64,000 nucleotides of DNA from Novosphingobium sediminicola (GCF_014196525.1 NZ_JACIDX010000001.1:1-64000); one strand, 5' to 3'. Positions 16,845 to 26,610 are shown, counted from the first letter of the stretch. The notes: generated by a model not told the origin, from the sequence alone. A program made the numbers and translations.

Positions 16845-17912
16845 TCAACGCCCCTTCTGGACCGGCTGGACCTTTTCGCCGTCCAACACAAAGTCCTGCG
16901 ATCCGGTCAGCACGCGCGCGCCTGCGGCCGGGCCCTGGGTCAATTCGATCATGCCGCCGCCGCGCGCGCCGGTTTTGACGGCAACGCGGCGCACCTTGTC
17001 GCCCGGCTCGATCACCGTGACCGAGGCGCCATTGCCGTCATAGGACACCGAGGATTCCGGCACGGCCAGCACCGGCATCGGCTTTCCGGCCAGTTCCGCG
17101 CGGGCATAGCCGCCGGGGCGGATTTCGCGGTCCACCGGCAAGAGGATGCGCGCGCGGCCAAGGCGCGTCTGCGCATCGACCTGCGCGGCCACAAGGCGCA
17201 CCGTGCCATCGACCCAGCGGCCCGAGGCAAGGCGCACCCGCGCATGATCGCCCGCATGGATGCCGCTCAGCACTTCCTCGGGGATTTCCGCGTCCAGTTC
17301 GGCGCGGTCATCGCGCGCCATGGTGAACATCACGGTCGATGGCGAGGCGACATCGCCGGGGCGAACCGTGCGCGTCAGGATGCGGCCCGAAACCGGCGCG
17401 CGGATCACCATCAGCCCTTGCTTGACCAGTTGGGCGAACAATTGCGCCTGCGACTGATCCACCTGCGCATGGGCGGTGCGGGCGGCAAGGCGGCGCTGGG
17501 CGATGGCTTCATCGGACAGGACGCCGGTATGGTCCAGCACATTGACGCGCGAGGATTCCTGATCGGCCTTGTCGGCGGCCACGCGGGTTTGCGCCAGCGC
17601 AGCACGGCTTTGCGCAATATCGGCGCGCAGCAGCGTAGCGTCGAGTTCGGCCAAAGGCTGGCCTGCGCGCACCAGCGCATCCTGATCCACCAGCACGCGC
17701 GCCACCAGATAGCCCGAAAGCTGGCTGGAAACGGCGGCTTCTTCGCGCGCGACAAGGCGGCCGTTGACATTGATCCCCGCTCCCAGAGGCTGGCGCGTGA
17801 CCATGGCGAAAGGCACCGCGCGGGGCGTGTCGGCGCCGGGGGGCGGTGCTTCGGTCTTGCTGCATGCAGCCAGAGCAACGAGGGCAACGAGGACAAGCGG
17901 ACGGGCGTTCAT
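16845..17912 (-). CDS. RND efflux periplasmic adaptor (membrane fusion protein)
   Basis: This is a 355-residue adaptor of the AcrA/HlyD type, linking pump to outer-membrane channel. A lipoprotein signal is present (LVALAACSK, Cys near residue 16), then a lipoyl-like domain, a helical hairpin (about 95-165) and a beta-barrel domain. Its start overlaps the stop of the outer-membrane factor (ATGA, 17909-17912), indicating translational coupling. Confidence 0.92.
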   Translation of the reverse strand: MNARPLVLVALVALAACSKTEAPPPGADTPRAVPFAMVTRQPLGAGINVNGRLVAREEAAVSSQLSGYLVARVLVDQDALVRAGQPLAELDATLLRADIAQSRAALAQTRVAADKADQESSRVNVLDHTGVLSDEAIAQRRLAARTAHAQVDQSQAQLFAQLVKQGLMVIRAPVSGRILTRTVRPGDVASPSTVMFTMARDDRAELDAEIPEEVLSGIHAGDHARVRLASGRWVDGTVRLVAAQVDAQTRLGRARILLPVDREIRPGGYARAELAGKPMPVLAVPESSVSYDGNGASVTVIEPGDKVRRVAVKTGARGGGMIELTQGPAAGARVLTGSQDFVLDGEKVQPVQKGR

Positions 17913-19372
17913 GGCTTTTGATCCGGGAAAGAAGTCACAGGATGGTTCGGGTCGAGCGGGGTCCAGCCTCCGCCCAGCGCTTTGAAAACATTGACGCCAT
18001 CGCTCAGCGTCGTGGCGCGCAGGGCCGAGAGCGAGGTGCGCGCATTGCGCCATGTGCGCTCCGCCGTCAGCAGCGCGGTCAGATCGACCACGCCCGCGCG
18101 ATAACCCGCATTCTGGCCGTCAAAGGCATGATGCGCGCGCGCCTCCGCCTCGATCAGCAGGCCAAGGCGCGCGCGATCCGCGCCATAGGTGGCCAATTGG
18201 TTTTGCGCCTCACCAAAGCCGGATTGGACGGCCTTTTCATAGGCGATGGCGGCCTGCTCGGCTCGCGCGCGCTGCGCCCGCCTTTCGCCCAGCAGGCGCG
18301 CGCGGTCAAACACCGGCATGGCCACCCCGGCGGCCAGCGACCACAACGAGGTGGTATAGCCCGCAGGCCCGGCAATCGCGCTGATGCTGGTGGTGCCCTG
18401 CAGCGTGAATTTGGGCAGAAGTGCAAGCGAATCGAGCCGCAGCGTGCCCATCGCCGAACGCAGCCGCGCCTCGGCCTGCATCACATCGGGGCGGCGGACC
18501 AGCAGCGTGGCGGGCGTCGCCTCGGGCACTTCGGGCGGGGCGCCCAGCGCGCCATCGACCGCCAGCATTTCAGGAGCCGCCCCTGCCCGCCCGATCAGGA
18601 CGAGCAAGGTCTGGCGCGAAACGGAAAGCTGAGCCTCAAGCTGGACCACATTGGCCTGCGCGGTGGCGCGGTCGGCCAGCAGGCTGTCGGCGTCAACCTG
18701 CGATCCGATACCGGCCTTGGCCTTGCGCTGGCCGATATCGGCCAGTTCGCGCGCCACACGCAGATTGTCGCGCGCCTCGGCCAGTTGCAGCGAGAGGCCG
18801 CGCGCCTGAAACAGGTTGGTGGCCACCTGCGCGGTCAGGCTTTGCAGCGCGGCGTGATAGGTGAAAGTGGCGGCGGTCAGATCGGCATCGGCGGCTTGCC
18901 TTGCGGCATCGCGGCGACCGAACAGGTCCACTTCCCACGAGGGCGAAAAGCTGCCCGCGCTGGTGGTGGTGGCGCCGGTGGGGGTCATCAGGAAAGCCCC
19001 TGCCCCGCTCATCCCGCTGATCGTGGTCTGGCCGCGTGTGATCGAGCCGGAGGCATTGCCCTGCACGTCATAGGCCAGCAAAGCCTTCGACCGGGTCGCC
19101 CGCGCCTCGTCCAGCACCGCCAGCGCCGAGCGCGCATCGGGAGCATGGGCCAGCGCCTCATTCTCCAGCACGGCAAGCTGATCGTCGGAAAACAGCAGCC
19201 ACCAGCGGTCGAGCCCCTCCGCGCTCGTCGCATGAGCCTCTGGGGCGGCGGCGAATCGCTGGGGCAGCATCAGGTTGGGCCGGGATACCGAAGTCGCGCT
19301 GCAACCGGCCAGCAGGGCCAGCACAGGCAGCGCCATCGGCAGCGTCAGGAAGGATGGAATACGTCGCATCAT
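17909..19372 (-). CDS. Efflux outer-membrane lipoprotein, NodT family
   Basis: This is a 487-residue TolC-like channel of the NodT/OprM class. The lipobox LLAGC places the lipidated Cys at about residue 24, and two outer-membrane efflux repeats follow (about 70-260 and 280-460). It is the first gene of the tripartite efflux operon, 117 bases from the divergent response-regulator gene. Two adjacent ATG codons (19372 and 19369) can serve as start. Confidence 0.92.
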   Translation of the reverse strand: MMRRIPSFLTLPMALPVLALLAGCSATSVSRPNLMLPQRFAAAPEAHATSAEGLDRWWLLFSDDQLAVLENEALAHAPDARSALAVLDEARATRSKALLAYDVQGNASGSITRGQTTISGMSGAGAFLMTPTGATTTSAGSFSPSWEVDLFGRRDAARQAADADLTAATFTYHAALQSLTAQVATNLFQARGLSLQLAEARDNLRVARELADIGQRKAKAGIGSQVDADSLLADRATAQANVVQLEAQLSVSRQTLLVLIGRAGAAPEMLAVDGALGAPPEVPEATPATLLVRRPDVMQAEARLRSAMGTLRLDSLALLPKFTLQGTTSISAIAGPAGYTTSLWSLAAGVAMPVFDRARLLGERRAQRARAEQAAIAYEKAVQSGFGEAQNQLATYGADRARLGLLIEAEARAHHAFDGQNAGYRAGVVDLTALLTAERTWRNARTSLSALRATTLSDGVNVFKALGGGWTPLDPNHPVTSFPDQKP

Positions 19373-19427
19373 GGCTCTGCTTATGCCAGCGCGCGCGCGC
19401 CTTGCGGGTCAGGACTTCGCAAGTGAA

Positions 19428-19445
19428 GTGTAAGGTTTGTGTAAA
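19428..19445. promoter_or_regulatory. Candidate response-regulator binding site
   Basis: GTGTAA occurs twice (19428-19433 and 19439-19444), eleven bases apart, in the divergent region between the efflux operon and the two-component genes. The GTAAG-N6-GTAAA reading resembles a CpxR-type box. Direct repeats one helical turn apart are typical of OmpR-family sites. Confidence 0.4.
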
Positions 19446-19489
19446 TCGGGCGGGACAAGCGCGATGCAAACCGTCAAAAGCAAAAGCAC

Positions 19490-20185
19490 ATGGAAACACC
19501 CGCCTTCAACATCCTGCTGGTCGATGATGACGCCGCCCTCACCCAGATGCTGGCCGAGTATCTGGAGGGCGAAGGCTTTGCCTGTCGCGCGGTGCATAAT
19601 GTGGCGGGCGGGCGCGAGGCGGCGCTGTCGGGCCTGTATGATGCAGTCATTCTCGACGTGATGCTGCCGGGTGGCAACGGCATCGACCTGTTGCGCCATA
19701 TCCGCGGCACCAGCGATGTGCCGGTCATCATGCTGACCGCGAAAAGCAACGATACCGAGCGGGTGATCGGACTGGAGCTGGGCGCGGATGATTATGTGGC
19801 CAAGCCCTATTTCCCCCCCGAACTGGTGGCGCGGCTGCGGGCGGTGCTGCGCCGTCCGGCGCGGCGGGCGGCCAATGGCGATTATCTAAGGCTGGGCGCG
19901 CTCTCGCTGGATGCGGCGCGGCGCTGGGCCGGATGGGATGGCGCGCCGCTGGAATTGACGGCGACCGAGTTCAACCTGCTCGAAATCCTGATCCGCGCGG
20001 GCGAGCGGGTGTCGACCAAGGATGAACTCTCGCTGCGCCTGCTGGGGCGGCGGCGGGAAAGTTATGATCGCTCGATCGACGTGCATATCTCGAACCTGCG
20101 GCAAAAGCTGGAACGGGCGAGCGGCGAGGCCTTACGCATCGCCACCTTGCGCGGGATCGGTTGGCGGCTGGAGCAGGCGGCATGA
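19490..20185 (+). CDS. OmpR-family response regulator
   Basis: This is a 231-residue regulator. The receiver domain (about 8-120) has the acidic pair at DDD near 15-17, the phospho-acceptor in VILDVMLPG near residue 56, and Lys in AKPYFPPEL near residue 106. The winged-helix DNA-binding domain (about 130-230) ends with RGIGWRLE. It resembles CpxR. It is coupled to the downstream kinase (ATGA overlap) and faces the RND operon, its likely target. Confidence 0.93.
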   Translation: METPAFNILLVDDDAALTQMLAEYLEGEGFACRAVHNVAGGREAALSGLYDAVILDVMLPGGNGIDLLRHIRGTSDVPVIMLTAKSNDTERVIGLELGADDYVAKPYFPPELVARLRAVLRRPARRAANGDYLRLGALSLDAARRWAGWDGAPLELTATEFNLLEILIRAGERVSTKDELSLRLLGRRRESYDRSIDVHISNLRQKLERASGEALRIATLRGIGWRLEQAA

Positions 20186-21468
20186 AGGGGCGGCTGTTCT
20201 GGAAGATCTTCACCGCTTTCTGTCTGGTGTTTTCGGCGCAATTGGCGGGATTGTGGACGTTGTTCGTCGTGCTCGAACGCAATCACCCCTATTGGGCCGA
20301 CAATCTGGAACGCTATGCCGCCCCCCGTCTCGAACAGATGGCCGCCGCAATCATCACCCATGAAGGGCCGCAGGCAATCCCGGCGGGCCTGCTCAACGGG
20401 CCGATGACCACGCTGGTGATCGTGCCCGAGGGCAGCCGGGCGCCGGCCGGCGTGCGCGCCACCACCACGCAGGCCACCGCGCCCGACGGCCGCCGCTGGC
20501 GCATTTTCTACCGCCTGCCGCGCAAGTTCGACAAGGCCAGCATCGCGCCTCCGCTGATCTTCTATCTGAGCGGGATTGTCTCGGGGCTGATCTTTGCCGC
20601 CATTCTGGGGCTCTATCTCTCGCTGCCGATCCGGGCGCTGCGTGAAGGGCTCGACCGGTTTTCGCGCGGTGATCTGGGCGTGCGTCTGGCCTCGCGGATG
20701 GGGCGGCGGCGTGATGAGATCGCCGATCTGGCCCGCGATTTCGACGGCATGGCCGAAAAGGTCGAGCAACTGGTGCTCTCGCGCAGCCAGTTGATCGACG
20801 ATATGTCGCATGAATTGCGCTCGCCGCTGGCGCGGCTGCAACTGGCCATCGCGCTGGCGCGGCAAAAGCCCGAAGGGGCGGTCACGGCGCTGGACCGGAT
20901 CGAGCAGGAAGCGCGCCGCCTCGATGCCATGGCGGGCAGTCTGCTCACCCTATCCCGGCTGGAAAGCGCGAGCGCCAGCCCGGAGCATTTCGTCCATCTG
21001 CGCGCGTTGATTGAGGATATTCTGGCCGATGTTCGCTTTGAAAGCGAGGCCAAGAATGTGCGTATCGACCTGTCGCGCCATGCCAGCATGCCCGAGGGTT
21101 TCCATGCCGATGTGACGGGTGATGCCGAATTGTTGCGCCGGGCATTTGAAAATGTGTTGCGCAATGCGCTGCGCTTTTCGCCGAGCGGGTCCGTGATCGG
21201 CGTGACCCTGTCAGAGGAACCCGAGCGGATCGTCGTCACCATCGAGGACGAAGGGCCCGGCGTGGCTCCCGACCAGATCGCCCGCCTGTTCGAACCCTTT
21301 CACCGGGGCGAGGGCGAGACGGGCGGCTTTGGCCTCGGCCTTGCCATCGCGCAGCGGGCGGTGATCGTGCATGAGGGCTCGATTGAAGCGGAAAACCGCG
21401 CGCAAGGGGGTCTGCGGGTGCGCATCACTCTGCCCGCGCGATGGGAGGAAGCCGCAGCGCTCAGTTAA
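20182..21468 (+). CDS. Sensor histidine kinase
   Basis: This is a 428-residue inner-membrane kinase of the CpxA/EnvZ type. It has a membrane segment at about 8-32, a periplasmic part of roughly 100 residues, a second membrane segment near 130-152, a HAMP linker (about 150-205), an H-box with His in MSHELRSPLARLQ near 216, and an ATPase domain with DEGPGV and GFGLGLAI. It partners the upstream regulator and probably senses envelope or drug stress. Confidence 0.92.
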   Translation: MKGRLFWKIFTAFCLVFSAQLAGLWTLFVVLERNHPYWADNLERYAAPRLEQMAAAIITHEGPQAIPAGLLNGPMTTLVIVPEGSRAPAGVRATTTQATAPDGRRWRIFYRLPRKFDKASIAPPLIFYLSGIVSGLIFAAILGLYLSLPIRALREGLDRFSRGDLGVRLASRMGRRRDEIADLARDFDGMAEKVEQLVLSRSQLIDDMSHELRSPLARLQLAIALARQKPEGAVTALDRIEQEARRLDAMAGSLLTLSRLESASASPEHFVHLRALIEDILADVRFESEAKNVRIDLSRHASMPEGFHADVTGDAELLRRAFENVLRNALRFSPSGSVIGVTLSEEPERIVVTIEDEGPGVAPDQIARLFEPFHRGEGETGGFGLGLAIAQRAVIVHEGSIEAENRAQGGLRVRITLPARWEEAAALS

Positions 21469-21593
21469 TAGAGGCATGGCGCAATCCCTTATTTGTGCTG
21501 TCATGCACCAATGTTACTCTGGCAGCATAAGAGGATGGATTGAACGGCGAATCGAATTACCTGCAACCTTGATCCTTTTTTCAGGAGGTCATC

Positions 21594-22595
21594 ATGCGCA
21601 TGGGTCGAACAGCCTTCTCCATCCTGCTTTCATTTGCATCCGCTCCAGCACTCGCGGCCGATAAATTGCCCGCATTGCATGCCGATGCGGCGCGAGTTTC
21701 CGTATCAGGCCTGTCCTCGGGCGCGTTTATGGCGGTGCAATATGATGTCGCCTTTTCCTCCAGCGTGATCGGCGTCGGCGTGGTCGCCGGGGGGCCATAC
21801 AATTGCGCATGGGTCAATCTGGGCGGCATCATCACCTGCATGCAGGGCTCGCCGAGCGGCGTGGCCTCCTATGGCGCGGCCAGCAGCTTTGCCGCGCTGG
21901 GCACGGTCGATCCGGTATCCAATATCGCCAAGCAAAAAGTCTATCTGTTCAGCGGCACCAAGGACATTGTGGTCAAGCAAAGCGCGATGAATGCGGTGCG
22001 CGACTTTTATGTGGCCGCGCGCGTGCCTGCGGCCAGCCTGCGCTATGTCCATGATACGCCTGCGGGCCATGCGTTCCTGTCGGGCAATTTCGGCAGCATT
22101 TGCGGGGCCAATGCCGCGCCCTATGTCAATGAATGCAAGGTGGGCGCGAAATTCTATGACCAGCCCGGTGCGATCCTCTCGCATATTTATGGCTCCTTGC
22201 GCCCCAAATCGACCACGCTTTCGGCCCAGCCCATCCCCTTTGACCAAAGCGAGTTCACCGGCGCCGTCGGCAGCGGCATGGCCTCCACCGGCTATGTCTA
22301 TGTGCCCGCCCCCTGCCGCGATGGCGGAGCGCCCTGTGCGGTGCACGTCGTGTTTCACGGCTGTCTGCAAAGCGCCGATCTGGTGGGCGATGCCGTCTAT
22401 AACCGGCTGGGCTACAACGCCTGGGCCGACACCAATCGCATCATCACGCTCTATCCCCAGGTCAACAAGAGCACTTTTCCATCCAATCCACAGGGCTGCT
22501 GGGACTGGTGGGGCTATAGCGGGCTGAATTTCCAGACGCAGAGCGGGGCGCAATTGTCGGTCATCCGCGCCATGGTTCAGCGCTTGACCAGTTGA
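21594..22595 (+). CDS. Exported PHB depolymerase-like esterase
   Basis: This is a 333-residue secreted esterase of the poly(3-hydroxybutyrate) depolymerase superfamily. A signal peptide (about 1-22) is followed by a lipase box GLSSG with nucleophile Ser41 unusually near the N-terminus, and by an oxyanion-type VVFHGCLQS near residue 250. This circularly permuted arrangement is known from the Penicillium funiculosum-type depolymerases. A consensus AGGAGG five bases upstream supports the start. Polymer hydrolysis is likely, but an oligomer or other ester substrate is possible; no separate substrate-binding domain is present. Confidence 0.8.
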   Translation: MRMGRTAFSILLSFASAPALAADKLPALHADAARVSVSGLSSGAFMAVQYDVAFSSSVIGVGVVAGGPYNCAWVNLGGIITCMQGSPSGVASYGAASSFAALGTVDPVSNIAKQKVYLFSGTKDIVVKQSAMNAVRDFYVAARVPAASLRYVHDTPAGHAFLSGNFGSICGANAAPYVNECKVGAKFYDQPGAILSHIYGSLRPKSTTLSAQPIPFDQSEFTGAVGSGMASTGYVYVPAPCRDGGAPCAVHVVFHGCLQSADLVGDAVYNRLGYNAWADTNRIITLYPQVNKSTFPSNPQGCWDWWGYSGLNFQTQSGAQLSVIRAMVQRLTS

Positions 22596-22613
22596 ACATA
22601 ACCCTTTGAAAAT

Positions 22614-22690
22614 TGGCGCGCCCGACAGGGTTCGAACCTGTGACCCCAAGCTTAGAAGGCTCGTGCTCTATCCAGCTGAGCTACGGGCGC
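22614..22690 (-). tRNA. tRNA-Arg (anticodon TCT)
   Basis: This is a 77-base cloverleaf with encoded CCA. The acceptor arms are GCGCCCG and CGGGCGC, the T-loop is GGTTCGAACC, and the anticodon stem CGAGC/GCTTG (with one G-T pair) encloses loop CTTCTAA with anticodon TCT. No foreign genes adjoin its 3' end. Confidence 0.96.
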
Positions 22691-22848
22691 GCATGTCGTC
22701 AACGGGTGGATCGCCGCCCGACGCCCTCCCCATAGCGACAATGGTCGCATTGCGCAAAGGTGGATCGCAGCCTTATGCTCCACCTTGCGCCTTTACTATA
22801 AAAAACATATAAAATCAAAGATATATAAAGATCATAAAATCACCTTAT

Positions 22849-22865
22849 GTGACAAGCTCTGTCAC
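22849..22865. promoter_or_regulatory. Perfect GTGACA/TGTCAC dyad upstream of TonB receptor
   Basis: GTGACA (22849-22854) and TGTCAC (22860-22865) form a perfect inverted repeat with a five-base centre, 75 bases before the receptor start and just downstream of an AT-rich, promoter-like stretch (22795-22840). It is probably an operator; the regulator is unknown. The spacing is wrong for a Crp site. Confidence 0.4.
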
Positions 22866-22939
22866 GGGATCGGAACAGAATTGTCAAAATCCGTCCCTAG
22901 CCCCCCGCTCGAGTTCTGACCAAATAACGGGGCATATCC

Positions 22940-25756
22940 ATGACGTCTGTATTCACCGCGCGCCGCGCCATGCGGAGCGCGCGCTTTGCCTTGCTCTGCT
23001 CGGCCCTCTTCATCCCGATGGCCACACAGGCCGCCGAAGCCAATCCCGCACCCGATGCCGCCGCCGCCGATGATGGCCAATCCATCGTAGTGCAGGGCGC
23101 GCGCCCGATTGCCGAATCCGAAGCCGCCGCGCTCAAGGTTCAGCAATTGTCCGATTCGCTGGTGACCGTGGCGGCCTCGGATGCGGTGGGCCGCCTGCCC
23201 GATCAGAACATCGCGCAGGCCGCAGGCCGCCTGCCGGGCGTAGCGGTGGAGCGCGATCAGGGGCAGGCGCGCTACATCAGCTTGCGCGGCGGGCCCAAGA
23301 ACTGGACCACGCTTTCCTTCGACGGCATCAATGTGGTCAGCCCCGAAGGGCGCGACAGCCGGTTTGACTCGGTGCCCTCGGCCATTGCGGGCAAGATCAT
23401 CATCAACAAGGCCGTGACCCCCGAAATGCCGGGCGAAACTGTGTCGGGCAACGTCAATGTCGTCACGCGCTCGGCCTTTGATTTCGACGGCCTGCATGCC
23501 AATGGCAAGCTGGGCTATGGCCAGCAGGAATATGGCGGTCGGCCGGAATATGAAGGCTCGCTGGTCCTGTCCGACCGCTTCAAGGTGGGCGAAGGCGAAT
23601 TGGGCGTGCTGCTTTCGGGCAGCTATTACCAGCGCGACATGGTGACCGACAATTTCGAAAATGACTGGGAAAACGTCACGCAGGACGCCCGCCCCGGCAA
23701 TGCCAACCGCATCTGGGTGGCCGAAAGCGAGAACAAGCTCTATCGCCTGACGCGCAAGAACTGGTCGGTATCGGGCCGCTTTGATTACAAGCCCAACGAG
23801 CGCAACACGATCTCTTTCCGCAGCATCTACACCATTTTCAGCGATGACGAAGCGCGCGACAATTACCGCTTCGACATGGATGACAAGCAGTCCTCGCTCA
23901 GCAACGCCACGGCGGCCTGCGACACCTCGGTCAAGGCCTCCTACGCCACCTCGGCCTATGCCGACATCTGCTCGGGCAACACGCCCACCAAGGGCACGAT
24001 CTATGGCATCGACATCCGCCAGCGTTCGACCCTGCGCGCCTATCGCCAGTCGATCTTCACCAACACGCTGGAAGGCAGCCATGAATTCGACGGCGGCTGG
24101 AAACTGAACTGGGCGGGCAATTACACCGAGAGCAAGGACGACCGCTCGGTCGTGGGCGAGGCAACATGGGACAGCCCCAGCACGCTGACCGCGCGCCCGA
24201 CGGTGTCCTATGACTACACCAATCCCAATATCTCGACGCTGAACCTCTACACCACCAACAGCTCGGGCGGCCTGCTCTCGGCGGGTACGCGCGTGACCGA
24301 TATAGACACGTTCACCAAGCCTGCCTCGTCCTTCACGGTGCTGGACGCGGTGGACATGACGCGCGCCTATACCGGTCGTGCGGTGTTGTCGAAGCAGACC
24401 GAGTTTCTGGGCGGCAATCTGACGCTGAAAGCCGGTTTCCAGTATGACCAGCGCACCAAGACCGCCAATGAAATGCAGATCTCGGTGTCGGGCGCCTCGA
24501 ACCTGGCCGCGCTGGGTCTGGCCAATTACAGCAGCTTCCTGAGCGACCAGCCCTTCATGGGCAAGATCGCGATGGGCTATACGTTCCACTATTTCGACAC
24601 GGCCAAGATGCGCGAAGCATCGAACAAGGCCCGTCAGCTTTACGCCCGCACGCCCGTGACCGACAACAATTACCGCGTGCGCGAACAGGTCTATGCCGGG
24701 TTCCTGATGGGCACGCTGCGCTATGACTGGGGCAGCATCCTTGCCGGCGTCCGCCTTGAAAACATCACCAACAGCGGCCTCGCCACCGGCACCATCACCA
24801 GCACCACGGGCGTCACCAGCACCCGCGATCTCGACGCCAAATCCAGCCAGTTGTTGGCCTTCCCCAGCCTGCATGTGAATTATAACGTCGATCAGACCAA
24901 GAAGCTGCGCCTGTCCTTCACCACCGGGGCCGCGCGCGCCGATTATGACCAGATGCGCCCCAACGTGGTCATCAACGACAGCGACCGCCGCATCTCGGGC
25001 GGCAATCCCGCCATCAAGCCCGAGCGCGCCTATGGCGTGGACGCCTATTTCGAATGGTACATACGCCCCAGCGGCTTCCTGATGGCGGGCCTGTATTACA
25101 AGAAGGTCGAGAACGTCCTCTATACCTCAGTGCGCACCTATGGTTCGGAGTCGCTCAACAGCGGCGGGGTGGACCGTTCGGACTACACCTTCTCGGGCAT
25201 CAACAATGCGGGCAGCGGCCACCTGATGGGCCTTGAAGTCGCGTTTCAGCAGAGCCTCGAACCATGGACGCAAAAGGCGGGCCTGCCTGACTGGATGGGC
25301 GGCTTTGGCATCAACGCCAACATGATGCTGAACGACAGTTCGGTGACCAAGGCGGCCTATGGCAACTATACCGCGCGCAAGGTGCGCCTGCCCAACACCT
25401 CGGACATGGTCTATAACCTTGGCGGATATTACGAAAAGTATGGCCTGACCCTGCGCCTGCAATATCAGTATCGCTCGAAATGGCTCGACGCCATCGGTGA
25501 CGATCTCTCGGCGGGCGGCGACAGCTATTGGGCGGCGGACGATGAAATGGATTTCTCGGCGCGCTATCAGATCAACAAGCGCCTCTCGATCTATTTCGAC
25601 GCCTCGAACCTGCTCAACCAGCCCGGCCGCCGCTTTGTCGACCCCAGCGGGCTGATCAAAGCCAGCGGCGGTTCGGCCACCTTCAGCCAGAATTACACCA
25701 CCGAATGGGAACGTTTCGGCCGCCGCTTCACGGGGGGCGTACGCTTCAACTTCTAA
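22940..25756 (+). CDS. TonB-dependent receptor, Caulobacter-type (TIGR01782-like)
   Basis: This is a 938-residue outer-membrane transporter. A signal peptide (about 1-31), a TonB-box-like SIVVQGARP near 47, a plug domain (about 65-180; VGRLPDQNIAQAAGRLPGV is the hallmark of this class) and a long barrel ending in Phe are visible. Members of this class often serve carbohydrate or other carbon-source uptake in sphingomonads and Caulobacter. No catabolic genes adjoin it, so the ligand stays open. An intrinsic terminator follows. Confidence 0.92.
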   Translation: MTSVFTARRAMRSARFALLCSALFIPMATQAAEANPAPDAAAADDGQSIVVQGARPIAESEAAALKVQQLSDSLVTVAASDAVGRLPDQNIAQAAGRLPGVAVERDQGQARYISLRGGPKNWTTLSFDGINVVSPEGRDSRFDSVPSAIAGKIIINKAVTPEMPGETVSGNVNVVTRSAFDFDGLHANGKLGYGQQEYGGRPEYEGSLVLSDRFKVGEGELGVLLSGSYYQRDMVTDNFENDWENVTQDARPGNANRIWVAESENKLYRLTRKNWSVSGRFDYKPNERNTISFRSIYTIFSDDEARDNYRFDMDDKQSSLSNATAACDTSVKASYATSAYADICSGNTPTKGTIYGIDIRQRSTLRAYRQSIFTNTLEGSHEFDGGWKLNWAGNYTESKDDRSVVGEATWDSPSTLTARPTVSYDYTNPNISTLNLYTTNSSGGLLSAGTRVTDIDTFTKPASSFTVLDAVDMTRAYTGRAVLSKQTEFLGGNLTLKAGFQYDQRTKTANEMQISVSGASNLAALGLANYSSFLSDQPFMGKIAMGYTFHYFDTAKMREASNKARQLYARTPVTDNNYRVREQVYAGFLMGTLRYDWGSILAGVRLENITNSGLATGTITSTTGVTSTRDLDAKSSQLLAFPSLHVNYNVDQTKKLRLSFTTGAARADYDQMRPNVVINDSDRRISGGNPAIKPERAYGVDAYFEWYIRPSGFLMAGLYYKKVENVLYTSVRTYGSESLNSGGVDRSDYTFSGINNAGSGHLMGLEVAFQQSLEPWTQKAGLPDWMGGFGINANMMLNDSSVTKAAYGNYTARKVRLPNTSDMVYNLGGYYEKYGLTLRLQYQYRSKWLDAIGDDLSAGGDSYWAADDEMDFSARYQINKRLSIYFDASNLLNQPGRRFVDPSGLIKASGGSATFSQNYTTEWERFGRRFTGGVRFNF

Positions 25757-25780
25757 TGATGGGTCAGGATTGATGAACCA

Positions 25781-25809
25781 AAGGGCGCTCCATCCGGGGC
25801 GCCCTTTTT
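25781..25809 (+). terminator. Intrinsic terminator of TonB receptor gene
   Basis: AAGGGCGC (25781-25788) pairs with GCGCCCTT (from 25799) and is followed by a T run. Confidence 0.85.
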
Positions 25810-25846
25810 CTTGCGCAAACGCAATATTGCAGGTTAGCTTGGCGTC

Positions 25847-26593
25847 ATGAGCCACTCCCCCCTCTTCCGCCTCGAAGGCAGCGCAGGCGCGCGCCGCCAC
25901 TTCCGCTATTTCGACTATGTGATGGCGGCTTTCGTCACCATCCTGCTGCTCTCGAACCTGATCGGGGCGGGCAAGCGCGCGGTAGTCGACCTGCCCTTCA
26001 TCGGCCCATGGCCGTTCGGCGCAGGCGTGATGTTCTTTCCCATCAGCTATATCATCGGCGACGTGCTGACCGAGGTCTATGGCTATGCCAACGCTCGCCG
26101 CTGCATCTGGGTCGGCTTCTGGGCGCTGCTGTTCATGGTGTTCATGAGCCTGGTCGTCGTCGCCCTGCCGCCAGACGCCGGATGGACCGGACAGGCCGCC
26201 TATGAAAGCGTGTTCGGCCAAACCCCGCGCATCGTCTTTGCCTCGGTCGCGGCTTTCTGGGCGGGGGAATTCGTCAATTCCTTCGTGCTGGCCAAAATGA
26301 AAATCATGACCAACGGCTCGAAACTGTGGACCCGCACCATCGGCTCCACCATCTTTGGTCAGGCGGTGGACAGCGCCCTGTTCTACCCCCTCGCCTTCTA
26401 CGCCGCCGATGGCTGGACCGGGGCGCAGGTCATGCAGGTGGCATGGACCCAATGGGCCATCAAGGTCAGCTGGGAAGTGATCCTGACGCCCGCGACCTAC
26501 TGGGTGGTCGGATTCCTCAAGCGCCGCGAAGGGGTGGAAGTGTTTGATACCGACACCGCGTTTTCGCCCTTTGCCAAGGCGGCGGAGGTTTAA
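25847..26593 (+). CDS. yhhQ: Queuosine precursor transporter (YhhQ family)
   Basis: This is a 248-residue inner-membrane protein with about six membrane segments of the YhhQ/DUF165 family, which imports queuosine precursors (preQ0/preQ1) for tRNA modification. Family motifs visible include LLLSNLIG near residue 35, FFPISYIIGDVLTEVYGY near 62-79 and the GSTIFGQAVDSALFYPLAF stretch near 165. The length is normal. No queuosine synthesis genes are in the window. Confidence 0.88.
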   Translation: MSHSPLFRLEGSAGARRHFRYFDYVMAAFVTILLLSNLIGAGKRAVVDLPFIGPWPFGAGVMFFPISYIIGDVLTEVYGYANARRCIWVGFWALLFMVFMSLVVVALPPDAGWTGQAAYESVFGQTPRIVFASVAAFWAGEFVNSFVLAKMKIMTNGSKLWTRTIGSTIFGQAVDSALFYPLAFYAADGWTGAQVMQVAWTQWAIKVSWEVILTPATYWVVGFLKRREGVEVFDTDTAFSPFAKAAEV

Positions 26594-26610
26594 GGGTTTT
26601 AAGGGAAGTT

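Noticed and set aside
22848..22865. Crp/Fnr-type site upstream of the TonB receptor
   Set aside because: TGTGA is present, but the distance to TCAC is nine bases rather than six, so the dyad belongs to another type.
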